Positions 49,613 through 59,004 of a stretch of DNA of 64,000 bases are shown one piece after another. Each line of letters starts with the position of its first letter. The stretch's first letter is position 1. The position numbers and the translations under genes are program-made. Origin of the DNA: an uncultured Ruminococcus sp. (GTDB lineage Bacteria; Bacillota; Clostridia; Oscillospirales; Ruminococcaceae); the NCBI GenBank assembly GCA_910576995.1, contig CAJTLC010000014.1, forward strand, positions 5,275 to 69,274, in the 5' to 3' direction. The notes under the pieces were generated by a model. The model was given only the letters and a program-made list of their open reading frames with translations, was not told where the DNA came from and searched no databases.

Positions 49613-52174
49613 ATGCTGAATATTAAAAAAATAATTTCCATTTTCTGTGCTGCCGGAATAGGAATGACGCTTTCTACGACGCCTGCTCCCTTAGTAACAG
49701 CATCTGAATCAAATGAAATTGTGATAAATGAAATTTGTGCTAAAAACACATTCTTCGCCGCGCCTGACGGAGGTTTCTATGACTGGATAGAAATTTATAA
49801 TCCATCATCAAAAAGTGTGGATTTAAGCGGATATGGTCTTTCTGACAAGATAGGAAACCCTTATAAATATACCTTTCCCAATAACAGTATAATCGGTGGA
49901 AAACAGCGATTAATCATTTTCTGCGATTCACTGAATCCTCAAATCAACGGTTATTATACAGCCGCTTTTGGTCTTTCAACTAATGGCGAAACCGTAACTC
50001 TTACTGATTCTGAAGGAAAAACCGTTGATACCGTAACTTTCGGACAAATGCAGACAAATATTTCTTATGGACGTATTCCAGATGGTTCGGAAAATTTTGC
50101 TTTTATGGAAACTACTCCAAACGCTCCTAACGATGAAAAAAGTATTGTTTCAGTGGATGTACCTGAACCTGTGCTTTCAAATGAGGGCGGATTCTATTCT
50201 GAGGGATTTTCTCTTTCCATTGATGTTCCCAAAAACACAACGGTTTACTATACTCTTGACGGAAGTCAGCCTACTGTATCATCAAATGTTTATAGCTCTC
50301 CTATTGACGTAAGCGATATTTCTTCATCTGAAAATAAACTCAGCGAAATAACAGACATTACAACTATGAAATATATTCCTCCTTCCCAACCAATTGATAA
50401 GGCTTTTATTATAAATGCCGTCGCTGTTGACGCAGAAGGCAACTGCAGCGATACTGTAACATCTTCTTATTTTATAGGCTATCAGAACAGGAATTCTTAC
50501 TATCAGAATATGAAAGTTATTTCTATTGTTACTGACAGTGATAATCTTTTTGACAATGAAAAAGGAATTTATATACAAGGAAATAATTATAACTATGATA
50601 ATAAAGGACCGGAGTGGGAACGCCCTGCTTCTATGCAGATTTTTGATAACGGCACACTTCAACATACACAGAATGTAGGCATCAGGATACATGGCGGCAT
50701 TTCCCGTGTATATTCTCAAAAAAGCTTTAATATCTATGCACGAAGCAAATATGGTGCGTCTAAGTTGGAATATGATTTGTTTTCCGGGAACTTGATAAGT
50801 GAAACTACAGGTAAACCGATCAAGAAATTCGATAGCTTTATTCTTAGAAACGGCGGAGATTTCAGCGACTATTCACGCCTGCGCGACAAACTGAATCAGA
50901 CTATTGTATCAGACAGGGATTTTCTTACTCAAGGAATGGAACCTTGTATTGTATTTATTAATGGAGAATTTTGGGGACGTTATGAAATCACTGAAAAGAT
51001 CGATGAGGATTTTGTGGACGCTCACTTTGATGTCGGAAAAAACAATGTTTGCATCATAAAGAATGAACAGCTTGAAGCCGGTGATGAAGAAACATTAAAC
51101 GAATGGTCAGAGCTTTACAGCTGGATACGTTCTACAGATTTTTCAAGCGAAGCAAATTACAATGAGCTATGTAAAAAAGTTGATATGCAGTCTTTTATAG
51201 ACTATGTAAGCGCTGAAATCTATTTCAATAATATGGACTGGGGCCGTAACAATATGGCTATGTGGAAATCTACAGTCATTGATTCTACAAATCCTTATGC
51301 AGACGGTAAGTGGCGTTTTATCTTATTTGATACAGAATACTGTCAGAATCCATATGGCGATAAAAATCCGCCTGTAGATAAAGATTCTTTACATCAATTT
51401 TTATATGGAAACAGTTCTTCTTTTGTAAGCTGTCTGATGAAGGCAGCGATGAATAATGAAAACTTCAACGAGCAATTTTGTCGCACTTTTATGGATATGG
51501 CAAACAAAAATTTTGATAAATCACGAGTTTCCGAGCTTATAGATCAGTTTTCGGCTGAATATATTGACGCGATCGCTGATACTTACAAACGTTTTCCATC
51601 CCAAAAATCTGACGAATATAACGGTAAAAAAATTTTTTTGAATGCAATTAATTTGATAAATGGATTTTACCAAGGCAGATTTTCGTATGCTGCGAACTCA
51701 TTGAAACAAAACTTTTCTCTTAAAGGTTCTCTTGCAAATATAACTATTAAAAATGACGATTCAATGGGAACGGTAAGAATAAATACTATTACTCCCGATC
51801 TGACTTCAGGCTCATGGAGCGGCAGTTATTATACGGATTTTCCAGTACTGCTGAGCGCAGAACCTAAAATCGGCTATACATTCTCTTACTGGGAAACATC
51901 CGACGGCAAGAAAATAAACAGCAATTCTACGAAAATTGAATTCAGCGGCGATCTCGCAGTTACAGCAGTCTACGAAAAAACTGATATGATTATCGGAGAT
52001 ATTAATGCAGACGGTAGTATTAATACTTCTGATCTCGTTATTCTGCGAAAACATTTGCTTGCTGAAACTCCTCTCACTGCTGAACAAGCAGCCCGTGCAG
52101 ATATCTGTACCGATGGAGTTATTGATGTCTTCGATATGATTCTCTTAAGAAAAGCGTGCCTGAATCAGAAATAA
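49613..52174 (+). CDS. Secreted CotH-kinase protein with lamin-tail domain and dockerin
   Basis: 853 aa. Signal peptide (1-30); lamin-tail domain (about 35-140; IVINEICAKN, DWIEIYNPSSKSVDLSGYGL); a chitobiase C-terminal-like fold (about 185-240; VYYTLDGSQPT); a CotH domain (about 295-690; GIRIHGGISRVYSQKSFNIY, LRNGGDFSDYSRLRDKL, ILFDTEYCQNPYG); a Bacteroidales-like repeat (about 715-785); and a type I dockerin (about 790-853; DINADGSINTSDLVILRKHL, DICTDGVIDVFDMILLRKAC). CotH proteins can be protein kinases, and CotH-dockerin proteins are known from ruminococcal cellulosomes. Single-gene unit. Confidence 0.9.
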   Translation: MLNIKKIISIFCAAGIGMTLSTTPAPLVTASESNEIVINEICAKNTFFAAPDGGFYDWIEIYNPSSKSVDLSGYGLSDKIGNPYKYTFPNNSIIGGKQRLIIFCDSLNPQINGYYTAAFGLSTNGETVTLTDSEGKTVDTVTFGQMQTNISYGRIPDGSENFAFMETTPNAPNDEKSIVSVDVPEPVLSNEGGFYSEGFSLSIDVPKNTTVYYTLDGSQPTVSSNVYSSPIDVSDISSSENKLSEITDITTMKYIPPSQPIDKAFIINAVAVDAEGNCSDTVTSSYFIGYQNRNSYYQNMKVISIVTDSDNLFDNEKGIYIQGNNYNYDNKGPEWERPASMQIFDNGTLQHTQNVGIRIHGGISRVYSQKSFNIYARSKYGASKLEYDLFSGNLISETTGKPIKKFDSFILRNGGDFSDYSRLRDKLNQTIVSDRDFLTQGMEPCIVFINGEFWGRYEITEKIDEDFVDAHFDVGKNNVCIIKNEQLEAGDEETLNEWSELYSWIRSTDFSSEANYNELCKKVDMQSFIDYVSAEIYFNNMDWGRNNMAMWKSTVIDSTNPYADGKWRFILFDTEYCQNPYGDKNPPVDKDSLHQFLYGNSSSFVSCLMKAAMNNENFNEQFCRTFMDMANKNFDKSRVSELIDQFSAEYIDAIADTYKRFPSQKSDEYNGKKIFLNAINLINGFYQGRFSYAANSLKQNFSLKGSLANITIKNDDSMGTVRINTITPDLTSGSWSGSYYTDFPVLLSAEPKIGYTFSYWETSDGKKINSNSTKIEFSGDLAVTAVYEKTDMIIGDINADGSINTSDLVILRKHLLAETPLTAEQAARADICTDGVIDVFDMILLRKACLNQK

Positions 52175-52199
52175 GAGCTTGTGTTCATTGGAACAAAAG

Positions 52200-52299
52200 A
52201 AGCTGAATAAAAATTTCTCATAGCAAGGCGGAGGAGGAAAGCGGGCTAACGCCCGGTGACGACGACAACACAGCTATGAGAATTTTTTATCAGCGAACT
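52200..52299. repeat. Palindromic intergenic element, family B core, second copy
   Basis: Nearly the same 100-bp core as 37577-37679: AAATTTCTCATAGC ... GCTATGAGAATTTT inverted repeats and the GCGGGC...GCCCG hairpin. Located just after the CotH-dockerin gene. The outer inverted repeats of the first copy are missing. Confidence 0.85.
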
Positions 52300-52392
52300 T
52301 GTTTTGATTTCAAGTATGGCGACTATATAATTATTCTCTGATATCCATTGATTCCAGAAACAACTATTTGTACTCCTTTAATTTAATAGTAT

Positions 52393-52435
52393 AAAGCTGC
52401 CCTCCTGCTAAAAACAGGAGGGCAGCTTTATTTTT
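52393..52435. terminator. Strong bidirectional terminator
   Basis: Perfect 15-bp stem AAAGCTGCCCTCCTG/CAGGAGGGCAGCTTT followed by ATTTTTT, between convergent CotH and flippase genes. A partial family A repeat (52440-52503) follows. Confidence 0.88.
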
Positions 52436-52439
52436 TCTT

Positions 52440-52503
52440 ACGTCAAATATTTTTGGCGCAGTAGTCGTCGAAATTTTCCGAAAAGACATGAACACGCTCT
52501 AAA
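52440..52503. repeat. Partial family A repeat end
   Basis: On the minus strand, TTTAGAGCGTGTTCAT, CTTTTCGGAAAATTT and CGACTACTGCG match the left end of the 49198 element. Confidence 0.65.
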
Positions 52504-53982
52504 TTACCTCAAAAGATGTTGAGAGTTGCTGACGTTCTTTCGTTTTCGTTTTGAAAAGCCAAAAAGTTTATATAAATTAAATCCTGCAATGAGAAAAAAC
52601 AAAAAACTTGAATACACACAACAATACTTCACATTAAATATAGTCAATAGGCATATTATTAGCATAAGCGTTGTATTAATAATATTTTTAGTAATGTCAA
52701 CTGAAAATGGTACAAACCGCCTTGTATCTATAAGTCTAATGAAATAGCATGAAACATAACTGATCAAAGTTGCTGTTGCCGCGCCGTAAATTCCAAATTT
52801 AGGAATTAAAATAATATTCAGAAAAAAATTGATACTACAGGTAATCATGCTTGTATAAAATGCATTTTTTGTTCGTTTTACAACAGTATAGATACTGTAT
52901 AAAAACTCGCTCATGCAATTGAAAATTGCCGCCGTAATTAAAAGTGGCGTATATATGTACACTGTACTGTATTCCGGGAAATTAGAACTGTTGATCAATA
53001 TTATCGAAACAGGTTTTACAAACAAAACCAGACCTGCCGAACCAATAAACAGAACCGATTCGTAAAATTTACACACCGTTCCATAGAAGACGCTGCTGTC
53101 AGGAGCATTATGTTCAGTGACAGCCGACATATTCCATGCCTGGAAAAATATCGTCGAAAGCATTGAGATCAGATTTGGAATCTTTGCGGCTGCCGCGTAA
53201 AGTCCTGCAACTGACGAACCAAGTTCAACACGGTCGCTTCTCATGTTTCCTAAAAAGATTTGATCAGAAAAAGTAACCACTGTCCACATAACAATGGTAG
53301 GAACGAGTGGTAATGTAAAATGCAGCATTTCTTTTCCCAGTTTCTTATCAAAAGCATTCCATACAAAGAATTTACGCAAGCCTGCTGCAAAAAAAAGAAA
53401 AATTGCCGAACAAGCGTCAGAAAAAATCACAGACAGCATAAATCCTTCTACTCCCATTTCAAAATATGAAACAAATATCAGGCTGAACAGGAACAGGGTG
53501 AGGGTCGTGATGATCCCATCAAGGGAAAAAAGCTTGACAAAGCCTTGCGCTCTGATAAACTGGGAACACAACGAACGCATGGATGATGCCCAAATATAAA
53601 CTATCAGCAAAAACGTATAGGAATTAATAGGTTTTAAAAATGGAATCAACCTAAGGAAAGGTACAAATGCAGCCATCAACAGAAGTCCCAGAATCGTTAT
53701 TATGCAACAGGTAGTAAAAATCTTTTTCTTATCATATTGCATATCAAGACCGAATCGAACGATAGCCTCCGTCAAACAAAATGTAAAAACAGGAAGAAGG
53801 AACAACGCTGTTATTTCTATCAGATTTTTGATGTAAAATTCAGTGGGCGTAATATGCTTGGTGTAAAGATTGTTTAATAAAAGAGATAAAATTTTCGAGC
53901 CGAAATTTCCTATTGCGAAAATGAACGTATTAAGAGCAAGTATTTTGTATCTGTCTTTTTTTAAGCATATCTTCATGCTCAT
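52504..53982 (-). CDS. Polysaccharide/lipid flippase of the MATE-like (Wzx/MurJ) superfamily
   Basis: 492 aa with about 14 hydrophobic segments and the typical N-terminal region (FGSKILSLLLNNLYTKHITP). It would move lipid-linked glycans or wall precursors across the membrane. Immediately followed by VanW, YqeG and TIM-barrel genes on the same strand upstream, with no sugar transferase genes here, so the cargo is unknown. Confidence 0.88.
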   Translation of the reverse strand: MSMKICLKKDRYKILALNTFIFAIGNFGSKILSLLLNNLYTKHITPTEFYIKNLIEITALFLLPVFTFCLTEAIVRFGLDMQYDKKKIFTTCCIITILGLLLMAAFVPFLRLIPFLKPINSYTFLLIVYIWASSMRSLCSQFIRAQGFVKLFSLDGIITTLTLFLFSLIFVSYFEMGVEGFMLSVIFSDACSAIFLFFAAGLRKFFVWNAFDKKLGKEMLHFTLPLVPTIVMWTVVTFSDQIFLGNMRSDRVELGSSVAGLYAAAAKIPNLISMLSTIFFQAWNMSAVTEHNAPDSSVFYGTVCKFYESVLFIGSAGLVLFVKPVSIILINSSNFPEYSTVYIYTPLLITAAIFNCMSEFLYSIYTVVKRTKNAFYTSMITCSINFFLNIILIPKFGIYGAATATLISYVSCYFIRLIDTRRFVPFSVDITKNIINTTLMLIICLLTIFNVKYCCVYSSFLFFLIAGFNLYKLFGFSKRKRKNVSNSQHLLR

Positions 53983-54061
53983 ACTCTGATCAGTTCCTGA
54001 GGAATTTGAGATGGATCGAACATGACTTCCGAGTGGTTGTCCAAAATGAGATCATGTTTTA

Positions 54062-54847
54062 TCACACAACCGTTTTTTTATCTATCGTATCCCTGTATAT
54101 CTTGGAAATTCGGAAATATCTGCTTCCTTCTTTTCGGAAATGATGATCTTCTTCCGTAATCGCATAAGAATAAGGAACATCCTTTTCACTTCGAAGTTCT
54201 GCATACAAAATATCATTGTCTACCTTTACAAGAATCTGGAAATCCTGATCGGTTCTGTTTTTAAATTGAAGATCAATATTATTATAACTTACAGATGTGC
54301 CTGAACTCATTGGAATGCGCTTTCCATGATCGGGAGACAGCGCGTCGGAATGATAGTGAACTTCTGTTACTTCTAATGGACTGTGCAAAACAAGCAAATG
54401 TATTACATTTGCAAGATTACAAAGTCCGCCGCCAAGTCCTACAGTCAATCTTCCCTGCTCGATAACTCTTCCTTCTTTGTAACCGTTCTTTTTGCTTGTG
54501 CGTCCGACCAACCTCCAGAATGAAAATTTTTCTCCCGGATGTAGAATAACTCCGTTTATATTTCCGGCTGCAATTGCAATGTTGGCGGATTTGTTATATT
54601 GGGTTTCAGGATCAATACCTTTTCCGCGTTTTATCAATCCTGCCTGATAAGCAAAAACCGGATTAGGAAGGCCTTCAGTTCTTTTCTCTTTCAGATAATT
54701 TTCACGGTGTGCAAAATTATAAACAGATCGCTTTACGATCTCTTTTTTCGCAGATATTTTATAGCATAAAGGACTCACATCACAAAAAAGCAGTTCATGT
54801 TTCAGCAGCAGCGAGATCGTCTGAATCATGTTACGTTTTTGTTCCAT
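54062..54847 (-). CDS. VanW-family protein
   Basis: 261 aa from ATG 54847, preceded by GGAGGT; the frame opens earlier inside the YqeG gene. The VanW domain is complete: GEKFSFWRLVGRTSKKNGY, GGGLCNLANVIHLLVLHSPL, HYHSDALSPDHGKRIPMSSG and LQFKNRTDQDFQI. The family takes its name from vancomycin clusters but has no firm biochemical role; here there is no signal peptide. It overlaps the YqeG gene by 22 bp, so they are coupled. Confidence 0.9.
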   Translation of the reverse strand: MEQKRNMIQTISLLLKHELLFCDVSPLCYKISAKKEIVKRSVYNFAHRENYLKEKRTEGLPNPVFAYQAGLIKRGKGIDPETQYNKSANIAIAAGNINGVILHPGEKFSFWRLVGRTSKKNGYKEGRVIEQGRLTVGLGGGLCNLANVIHLLVLHSPLEVTEVHYHSDALSPDHGKRIPMSSGTSVSYNNIDLQFKNRTDQDFQILVKVDNDILYAELRSEKDVPYSYAITEEDHHFRKEGSRYFRISKIYRDTIDKKTVV

Positions 54848-55380
54848 TCTATACCTCCTAATCTTTGATAATATTTTGTCATGCGCCAGACAAACAACAG
54901 CAAAAACTCTAAATACCTCCTCCACCCGATCCAGAATTCACCGGGGGTTTTTATGAATTTCACCATAACAGAAGCAATTCCGCTGTTATTTGCGCCTAAA
55001 ATATCCTTAAACATCTGATCGCCGATTACGATCGCTTGAGATTTCGACATTTTCAGAATTTGCAGTGCATATAAATAAGCTGTCGGAGAAGGTTTGCCCG
55101 CATCGCATATATATGGCGTATCAATGCTTTTAATAAATCGTTTGGTGCGTTCTTCGTCATTATCTGTAATCAGGATAGTTTTAAATCCTATCTTATGTAA
55201 CCTTGCAAAAAGTTCTTCAACCTGCGGCGCAGCATTTTCACCGTGGTGAACCAAGGTATTATCAAGATCGAACATCACTCCCCTGTATCCCATGTTATAC
55301 AGCTTTTGATAATCAATAGAAAAAACGCTTTCACAATATTCATATGGAAATAATCCTGTTATCATATCAAATTCACACAT
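54826..55380 (-). CDS. YqeG-family HAD phosphatase
   Basis: 184 aa HAD-superfamily IIIA phosphatase. Motif I DLDNTLVHH, motif II ILITDND, and motif IV VIGDQMFKDILGA are intact. The family dephosphorylates small molecules (PGP phosphatase-like), substrate not known here. The C-terminal tail is hydrophobic (WRRYLEFLLLFVWRM), so it may touch the membrane. It overlaps both neighbours. Confidence 0.9.
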   Translation of the reverse strand: MCEFDMITGLFPYEYCESVFSIDYQKLYNMGYRGVMFDLDNTLVHHGENAAPQVEELFARLHKIGFKTILITDNDEERTKRFIKSIDTPYICDAGKPSPTAYLYALQILKMSKSQAIVIGDQMFKDILGANNSGIASVMVKFIKTPGEFWIGWRRYLEFLLLFVWRMTKYYQRLGGIEWNKNVT

Positions 55381-56059
55381 AATTTTTCTCGGTGTTTTGC
55401 ATATACCGACAGATCTTGTCTATTTGTTCAGGAAAACCTTCTCCGAAGCAGTTTTCAAAAAAAGCGCTGCCAATAGTAAATGACCATGGCTGAATTTGCT
55501 TGATCTCATCCAATCTGTTCATGGAATTGACGCTTCCTGCTACGCAGACGGGAGCGGAAATATTATGTATAAAACGCTCAATCAGATATTTGGCGTTTCC
55601 GATATAGCGATATCCAAGGAGATCTATACCAAATACGCCCTTGCTGAGGTATTCTCTTGCTTCTGCGATCATGCTGTCAATATCTCCTTCGAGAATGGAT
55701 GGCCGTTCAGAAACATTTCCGACAAACGGAAGATATTTTAAATTATGCGCTTTGCAGAAAGTATTAATGGTATCACTGTATACTGTCCCCATTAAATAAT
55801 CGCAATCGCACTGTACAGCCATTTCGGCGCCTGCAAGCGAACTCTCTTCATCATAGCTTACTACCTCTAAAACGGTTTTTTTGTTACATCTTTTCATATA
55901 ACTGAAAAGTTCTTTCATTTCATAAAGTTCTAAAGGTTCTTCCTTGAATCCCCAGAAATCTGCAAGAGAATTTTTGCAATTATCAAATATTTCGTATGCA
56001 TTTTTAACGGTTAAATCGTTATATGTCAGCATAACGGTAAGTATGGGATGATGCTTCAT
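55373..56059 (-). CDS. HisA/phosphoribosyl-isomerase-like TIM-barrel protein
   Basis: 228 aa from ATG 56059, preceded by GGAAGGA; the upstream 40-codon extension lies in a repeat. The sequence shows alternating barrel strands (PILTVMLTYND, KKTVLEVVSYD, CDYLMGTVYSD, VFGIDLLGYRYIG, APVCVAGSVNSMNRL, WSFTIGSAFF); the strand-7/8 phosphate-binding pattern (AGSVNS...TIGSAFF) is HisA-like. I cannot name the reaction. Operon with YqeG, VanW and flippase, ATGA-type overlap at 55373-55380. Confidence 0.65.
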   Translation of the reverse strand: MKHHPILTVMLTYNDLTVKNAYEIFDNCKNSLADFWGFKEEPLELYEMKELFSYMKRCNKKTVLEVVSYDEESSLAGAEMAVQCDCDYLMGTVYSDTINTFCKAHNLKYLPFVGNVSERPSILEGDIDSMIAEAREYLSKGVFGIDLLGYRYIGNAKYLIERFIHNISAPVCVAGSVNSMNRLDEIKQIQPWSFTIGSAFFENCFGEGFPEQIDKICRYMQNTEKNYV

Positions 56060-56096
56060 AATGATGTCCTTCCTTAGTTGTTTTGTAATTAAGTTT

Positions 56097-56148
56097 AAGC
56101 AGCACAGCGCAAAGTCGTAAGGCATGCTTTGTGCAGTACTGCTTTTAT
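56097..56148. repeat. Short hairpin repeat (family C core)
   Basis: AGCAGCACAGCGCAAAG ... CTTTGTGCAGTACTGCTT: GCGCAAAG/CTTTGTGC hairpin with an AAGGCA loop, flanked by GCAG/CTGC. Read on the minus strand it aligns with 16204-16250 and 62516-62566. Confidence 0.65.
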
Positions 56149-56345
56149 TATACCATAAACTCCAAGAAAAGTCCAGCACATAATATGATTTTTTTTACTT
56201 TATGTGCATTTCCTTACAGAAACAATGGCTTTTCTGAAATTCACAGCAAATCATATAATGGACTTCTACCGAAAATATCTACCAGATTATCTCTACAAAT
56301 CGCTCTTTTCTTAAATTTTCGGTCTTGTCACATTATATTATATAA
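56149..56345. other. Gene-free interval
   Basis: No convincing gene or regulatory signal is visible. Frames on either strand lack ribosome sites. Confidence 0.5.
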
Positions 56346-56775
56346 TCAGAGCGCTGCGGCTTGTGACGTGTCCGCATGGTGTCGTTCTTCTTTTCTGCCA
56401 CGCTTTTTCGGTGCGGACTTTGTCATTCCACGATGTCCCTCATCAACAAGTACGAGATTATTCGTTTCAAAACTGTCAACGGATACTGTCTTTATCCTGC
56501 CTTCTTCCTTGAATTTGTTAATATCTATGACTATTACATCTTCATCGGATAAAAAATTTCCCATTCCCTTAGAAAAAATATTTGAAGATATTGAAGAAAG
56601 CATCGGAGGTTTCTTTCCTGTATATTCTGTAAGTTCTGAAATCAGCGGATTACCAAGTCTGAATGATTCACGCAGCCTTTCGAGATAATTTGGCTCTCCA
56701 TCGTCAAATTTTGATAATGGTTCAATGTTGCAGATCGTTCTTTTACGAATAGCAACTTTTTCGCATAAGAATTTT
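56346..56775 (-). pseudogene. Internal fragment of a DEAD/DEAH-box helicase
   Basis: A minus-strand frame, with no start signal, reads EKVAIRKRTICNIEPLSKFD, NYLERLRESFRLGNPLISEL, DEDVIVIDINKFKEEGR, then the Walker B-like NLVLVDEGHRGM. The last motif is typical of helicase subunits in defence-type or type III restriction-like proteins. Both ends are missing: homology ends just after DEGHRG, and a stop follows after a low-complexity RKEERHH tail. No partner methylase or nuclease is nearby. Confidence 0.65.
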
Positions 56776-56786
56776 TATATTTTCTC

Positions 56787-56815
56787 TTGTAAATTGAAGA
56801 AAATTGTGGTATAAT
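56787..56815 (+). promoter_or_regulatory. Promoter of panBCD
   Basis: TTGTAA (56787-56792), 17 bp, TATAAT (56810-56815); overlaps the end of the helicase fragment. Confidence 0.82.
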
Positions 56816-56873
56816 ATATTTGTATCTTATCCGCACTGCGGAAAGGTAACACTTATTTAAGGAGAATTCATAT

Positions 56874-57710
56874 ATGAACACAGTTTCTACACTGCTTGAA
56901 CAAAAACGATGCGGAGATAAGATCACTATGCTCACCGCCTATGATTACACCACGGCAAAAATAATCGATCAGTGCGGAGTCAACTCCATTCTTGTAGGGG
57001 ATTCACTTGGCATGGTAATGCTTGGCTATGAGAACACGCTTCCGGTTACTATGGAGGATATGATCCATCATACCGCTGCTGTCTCAAAAGCTGCTGAAAA
57101 TGCATTCGTAGTAGCAGATATGCCGTTTATGTCCTATCAGGTAAGCGTTCAGGATGCCGTTTTTAATGCCGGACGACTTATCAAAGAGGGCGGAGCGCAG
57201 GCTGTCAAACTTGAAGGCGGCGCTGATGTCTGCGACAAGATAAGCGCAATAGTAAAGGCGTCTATCCCTGTTGTAGCTCATCTCGGGCTTACTCCTCAGT
57301 CTGTCAACGCATTCGGCGGATTCAAGGTACAAGGTAAAAGTCTTGAAAATGCCCGCAAACTTATCAGCGATTCTCTTAAAATTCAGGAAGCAGGCGCTTG
57401 TGCCGTTGTCCTTGAGGGTATACCGGCTAAACTGGCAGAGATCATAACTAAAAAGCTTGATATTCCCACAATTGGTATCGGCGCAGGTAAAGGCTGCGAC
57501 GGACAGGTTCTCGTTTATCAGGATATGCTCGGTCTTACTACAGGTCATACGCCCAAATTTGTCAAGAGATTTGCGGACGTGGGAACAATTATGAGACACG
57601 GAATAACTGATTATATAAACGAATCAAAGTCAGGCGAATTTCCTGCTTTGGAGCACACTTATAAAATTGATGATGAAGTGATCGATATGCTTCTTAAGGA
57701 GGAAGAATAA
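56874..57710 (+). CDS. panB: 3-methyl-2-oxobutanoate hydroxymethyltransferase
   Basis: First pantothenate enzyme: transfers a hydroxymethyl group from 5,10-methylene-THF to 2-oxoisovalerate, giving ketopantoate. 278 aa TIM barrel with the metal site VGDSLGMVMLGYENTLPVTM, DMPFMSYQ, GGAQAVKLEGG, HLGLTPQSVN and IGIGAGKGCDGQVLVYQD. Start after AAGGAG. First gene of panBCD, 1 bp ahead of panC. Confidence 0.97.
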   Translation: MNTVSTLLEQKRCGDKITMLTAYDYTTAKIIDQCGVNSILVGDSLGMVMLGYENTLPVTMEDMIHHTAAVSKAAENAFVVADMPFMSYQVSVQDAVFNAGRLIKEGGAQAVKLEGGADVCDKISAIVKASIPVVAHLGLTPQSVNAFGGFKVQGKSLENARKLISDSLKIQEAGACAVVLEGIPAKLAEIITKKLDIPTIGIGAGKGCDGQVLVYQDMLGLTTGHTPKFVKRFADVGTIMRHGITDYINESKSGEFPALEHTYKIDDEVIDMLLKEEE

Positions 57711-57711
57711 C

Positions 57712-58560
57712 ATGAAGATCGTGAAAACGGTAGACGAGATCAGGGCGATCGTTAAGGAATGGAGAAAGCAGGGACTCAGCGTAGGGCTTGTACCTACTAT
57801 GGGTTATCTTCATGAGGGTCATGCCAGCCTTATAGAAGCTTCGGCAAGAGATAATGACAAGACGGTAGTTTCCGACTTTGTAAATCCTATGCAGTTCGGT
57901 CCGGCTGAAGATCTGGAAAGTTATCCGAGAGATCTTGAACTTGATTCGGCTGTCGCAGCATCTCACGGAGGAGATATTATATTCAATCCCGAACCATCGG
58001 AAATGTATCATAACGGCTTTTCATCTTTTGTTGATATGACCGTTCTTACGGAAGAACTCTGCGGACTCAGCCGTCCTGTTCACTTCCGCGGAGTATGTAC
58101 CGTTGTGTCTAAGCTCTTCAATATCGTAAAACCTGACCGTGCTTATTTCGGTAAGAAAGACGCACAGCAGCTTGCTGTTATACGCCATATGGTCGATGAC
58201 CTCAATATGGATATTGAAATAATCGGCTGCCCCATAATCCGTGAAAAAGACGGTCTTGCCAAAAGTTCCAGAAACACATATCTCAGCGATGCAGAAAGAA
58301 AAGCGGCTCTGGTGCTTTCTGAATCTGTATTTCTTGGCATGGATATGGTCAGAAATGGCGAACAGGACTGTTCTGCTATAATTTCAGCAATGACTGCACG
58401 TATTCAAGCTGAACCTCTTGCTAAGATAGATTATGTCAAGATAGTTGATTGCAAATCCATGCAGCAGATAGCACGCCTTGACAGACCTGCCCTTTGCGCT
58501 ATTGCTGTATATATAGGCAAAACACGACTTATTGATAATTTCTTCACGGAAGATGTGTGA
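57712..58560 (+). CDS. panC: Pantoate--beta-alanine ligase
   Basis: Joins pantoate and beta-alanine with ATP to form pantothenate. 282 aa, nucleotidyltransferase fold: GLVPTMGYLHEGHASLIEA (HxGH), FVNPMQFGPAEDL, YFGKKDAQQLAVIRHMV, and REKDGLAKSSRN (KMSKS-like). Start overlaps the end of panB with AAGGAGG inside panB. Confidence 0.97.
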   Translation: MKIVKTVDEIRAIVKEWRKQGLSVGLVPTMGYLHEGHASLIEASARDNDKTVVSDFVNPMQFGPAEDLESYPRDLELDSAVAASHGGDIIFNPEPSEMYHNGFSSFVDMTVLTEELCGLSRPVHFRGVCTVVSKLFNIVKPDRAYFGKKDAQQLAVIRHMVDDLNMDIEIIGCPIIREKDGLAKSSRNTYLSDAERKAALVLSESVFLGMDMVRNGEQDCSAIISAMTARIQAEPLAKIDYVKIVDCKSMQQIARLDRPALCAIAVYIGKTRLIDNFFTEDV

Positions 58561-58572
58561 GGTGGGAAAGAA

Positions 58573-58956
58573 ATGCAGTTATCCATACTGAAAAGCAAGA
58601 TACATCGGGCTGTTATAACTCAGGCGGAACTTGACTATGTGGGAAGCGTAACTATAGATGAAGAACTCATGGAAGCGGCAGACATCTGCGAATACGAACA
58701 CGTCCATATCGTCAATGTAAACAGCGGCAGCCGTATAGAAACATATGCTATTGCCGGAAAAAAAGGCAGCGGCGTGATCTGTCTTAACGGTGCGGCGGCT
58801 CGCTCGGGACAAAAGGGAGACACGGTTATAATCATGTCATATGCGGCTATGACTCCCGAAGAAGCAGGAGAACATCATCCGAAAGTTGTATTTGTAAATG
58901 AAAAAAATGAAATAGTCAAAGTTGCCGATTACGAAAAGCACGGCAAGCTTATATAA
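58573..58956 (+). CDS. panD: Aspartate 1-decarboxylase
   Basis: Makes beta-alanine from aspartate, the substrate for PanC. 127 aa pyruvoyl enzyme; the self-cleavage Gly-Ser is in YVGSVTID (Ser about residue 25), followed by ETYAIAGKKGSGVICLNGAA. Start after GGTGGGAAAG. Completes the panBCD operon; ketopantoate reductase (panE) is not in the window. Confidence 0.97.
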   Translation: MQLSILKSKIHRAVITQAELDYVGSVTIDEELMEAADICEYEHVHIVNVNSGSRIETYAIAGKKGSGVICLNGAAARSGQKGDTVIIMSYAAMTPEEAGEHHPKVVFVNEKNEIVKVADYEKHGKLI

Positions 58957-58959
58957 AAT

Positions 58960-59004
58960 AAATATCCGGCAGCAGTTATTCTTACTGCTGCCGGATATTT
59001 ATTT
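58960..59004 (+). terminator. Terminator of panBCD
   Basis: Perfect 17-bp stem AAATATCCGGCAGCAGT/ACTGCTGCCGGATATTT, then ATTTT. Confidence 0.9.

Noticed and set aside
57084..57599. Minus-strand open frame of 171 codons opposite panB
   Set aside because: Antisense shadow of panB with no independent signals.
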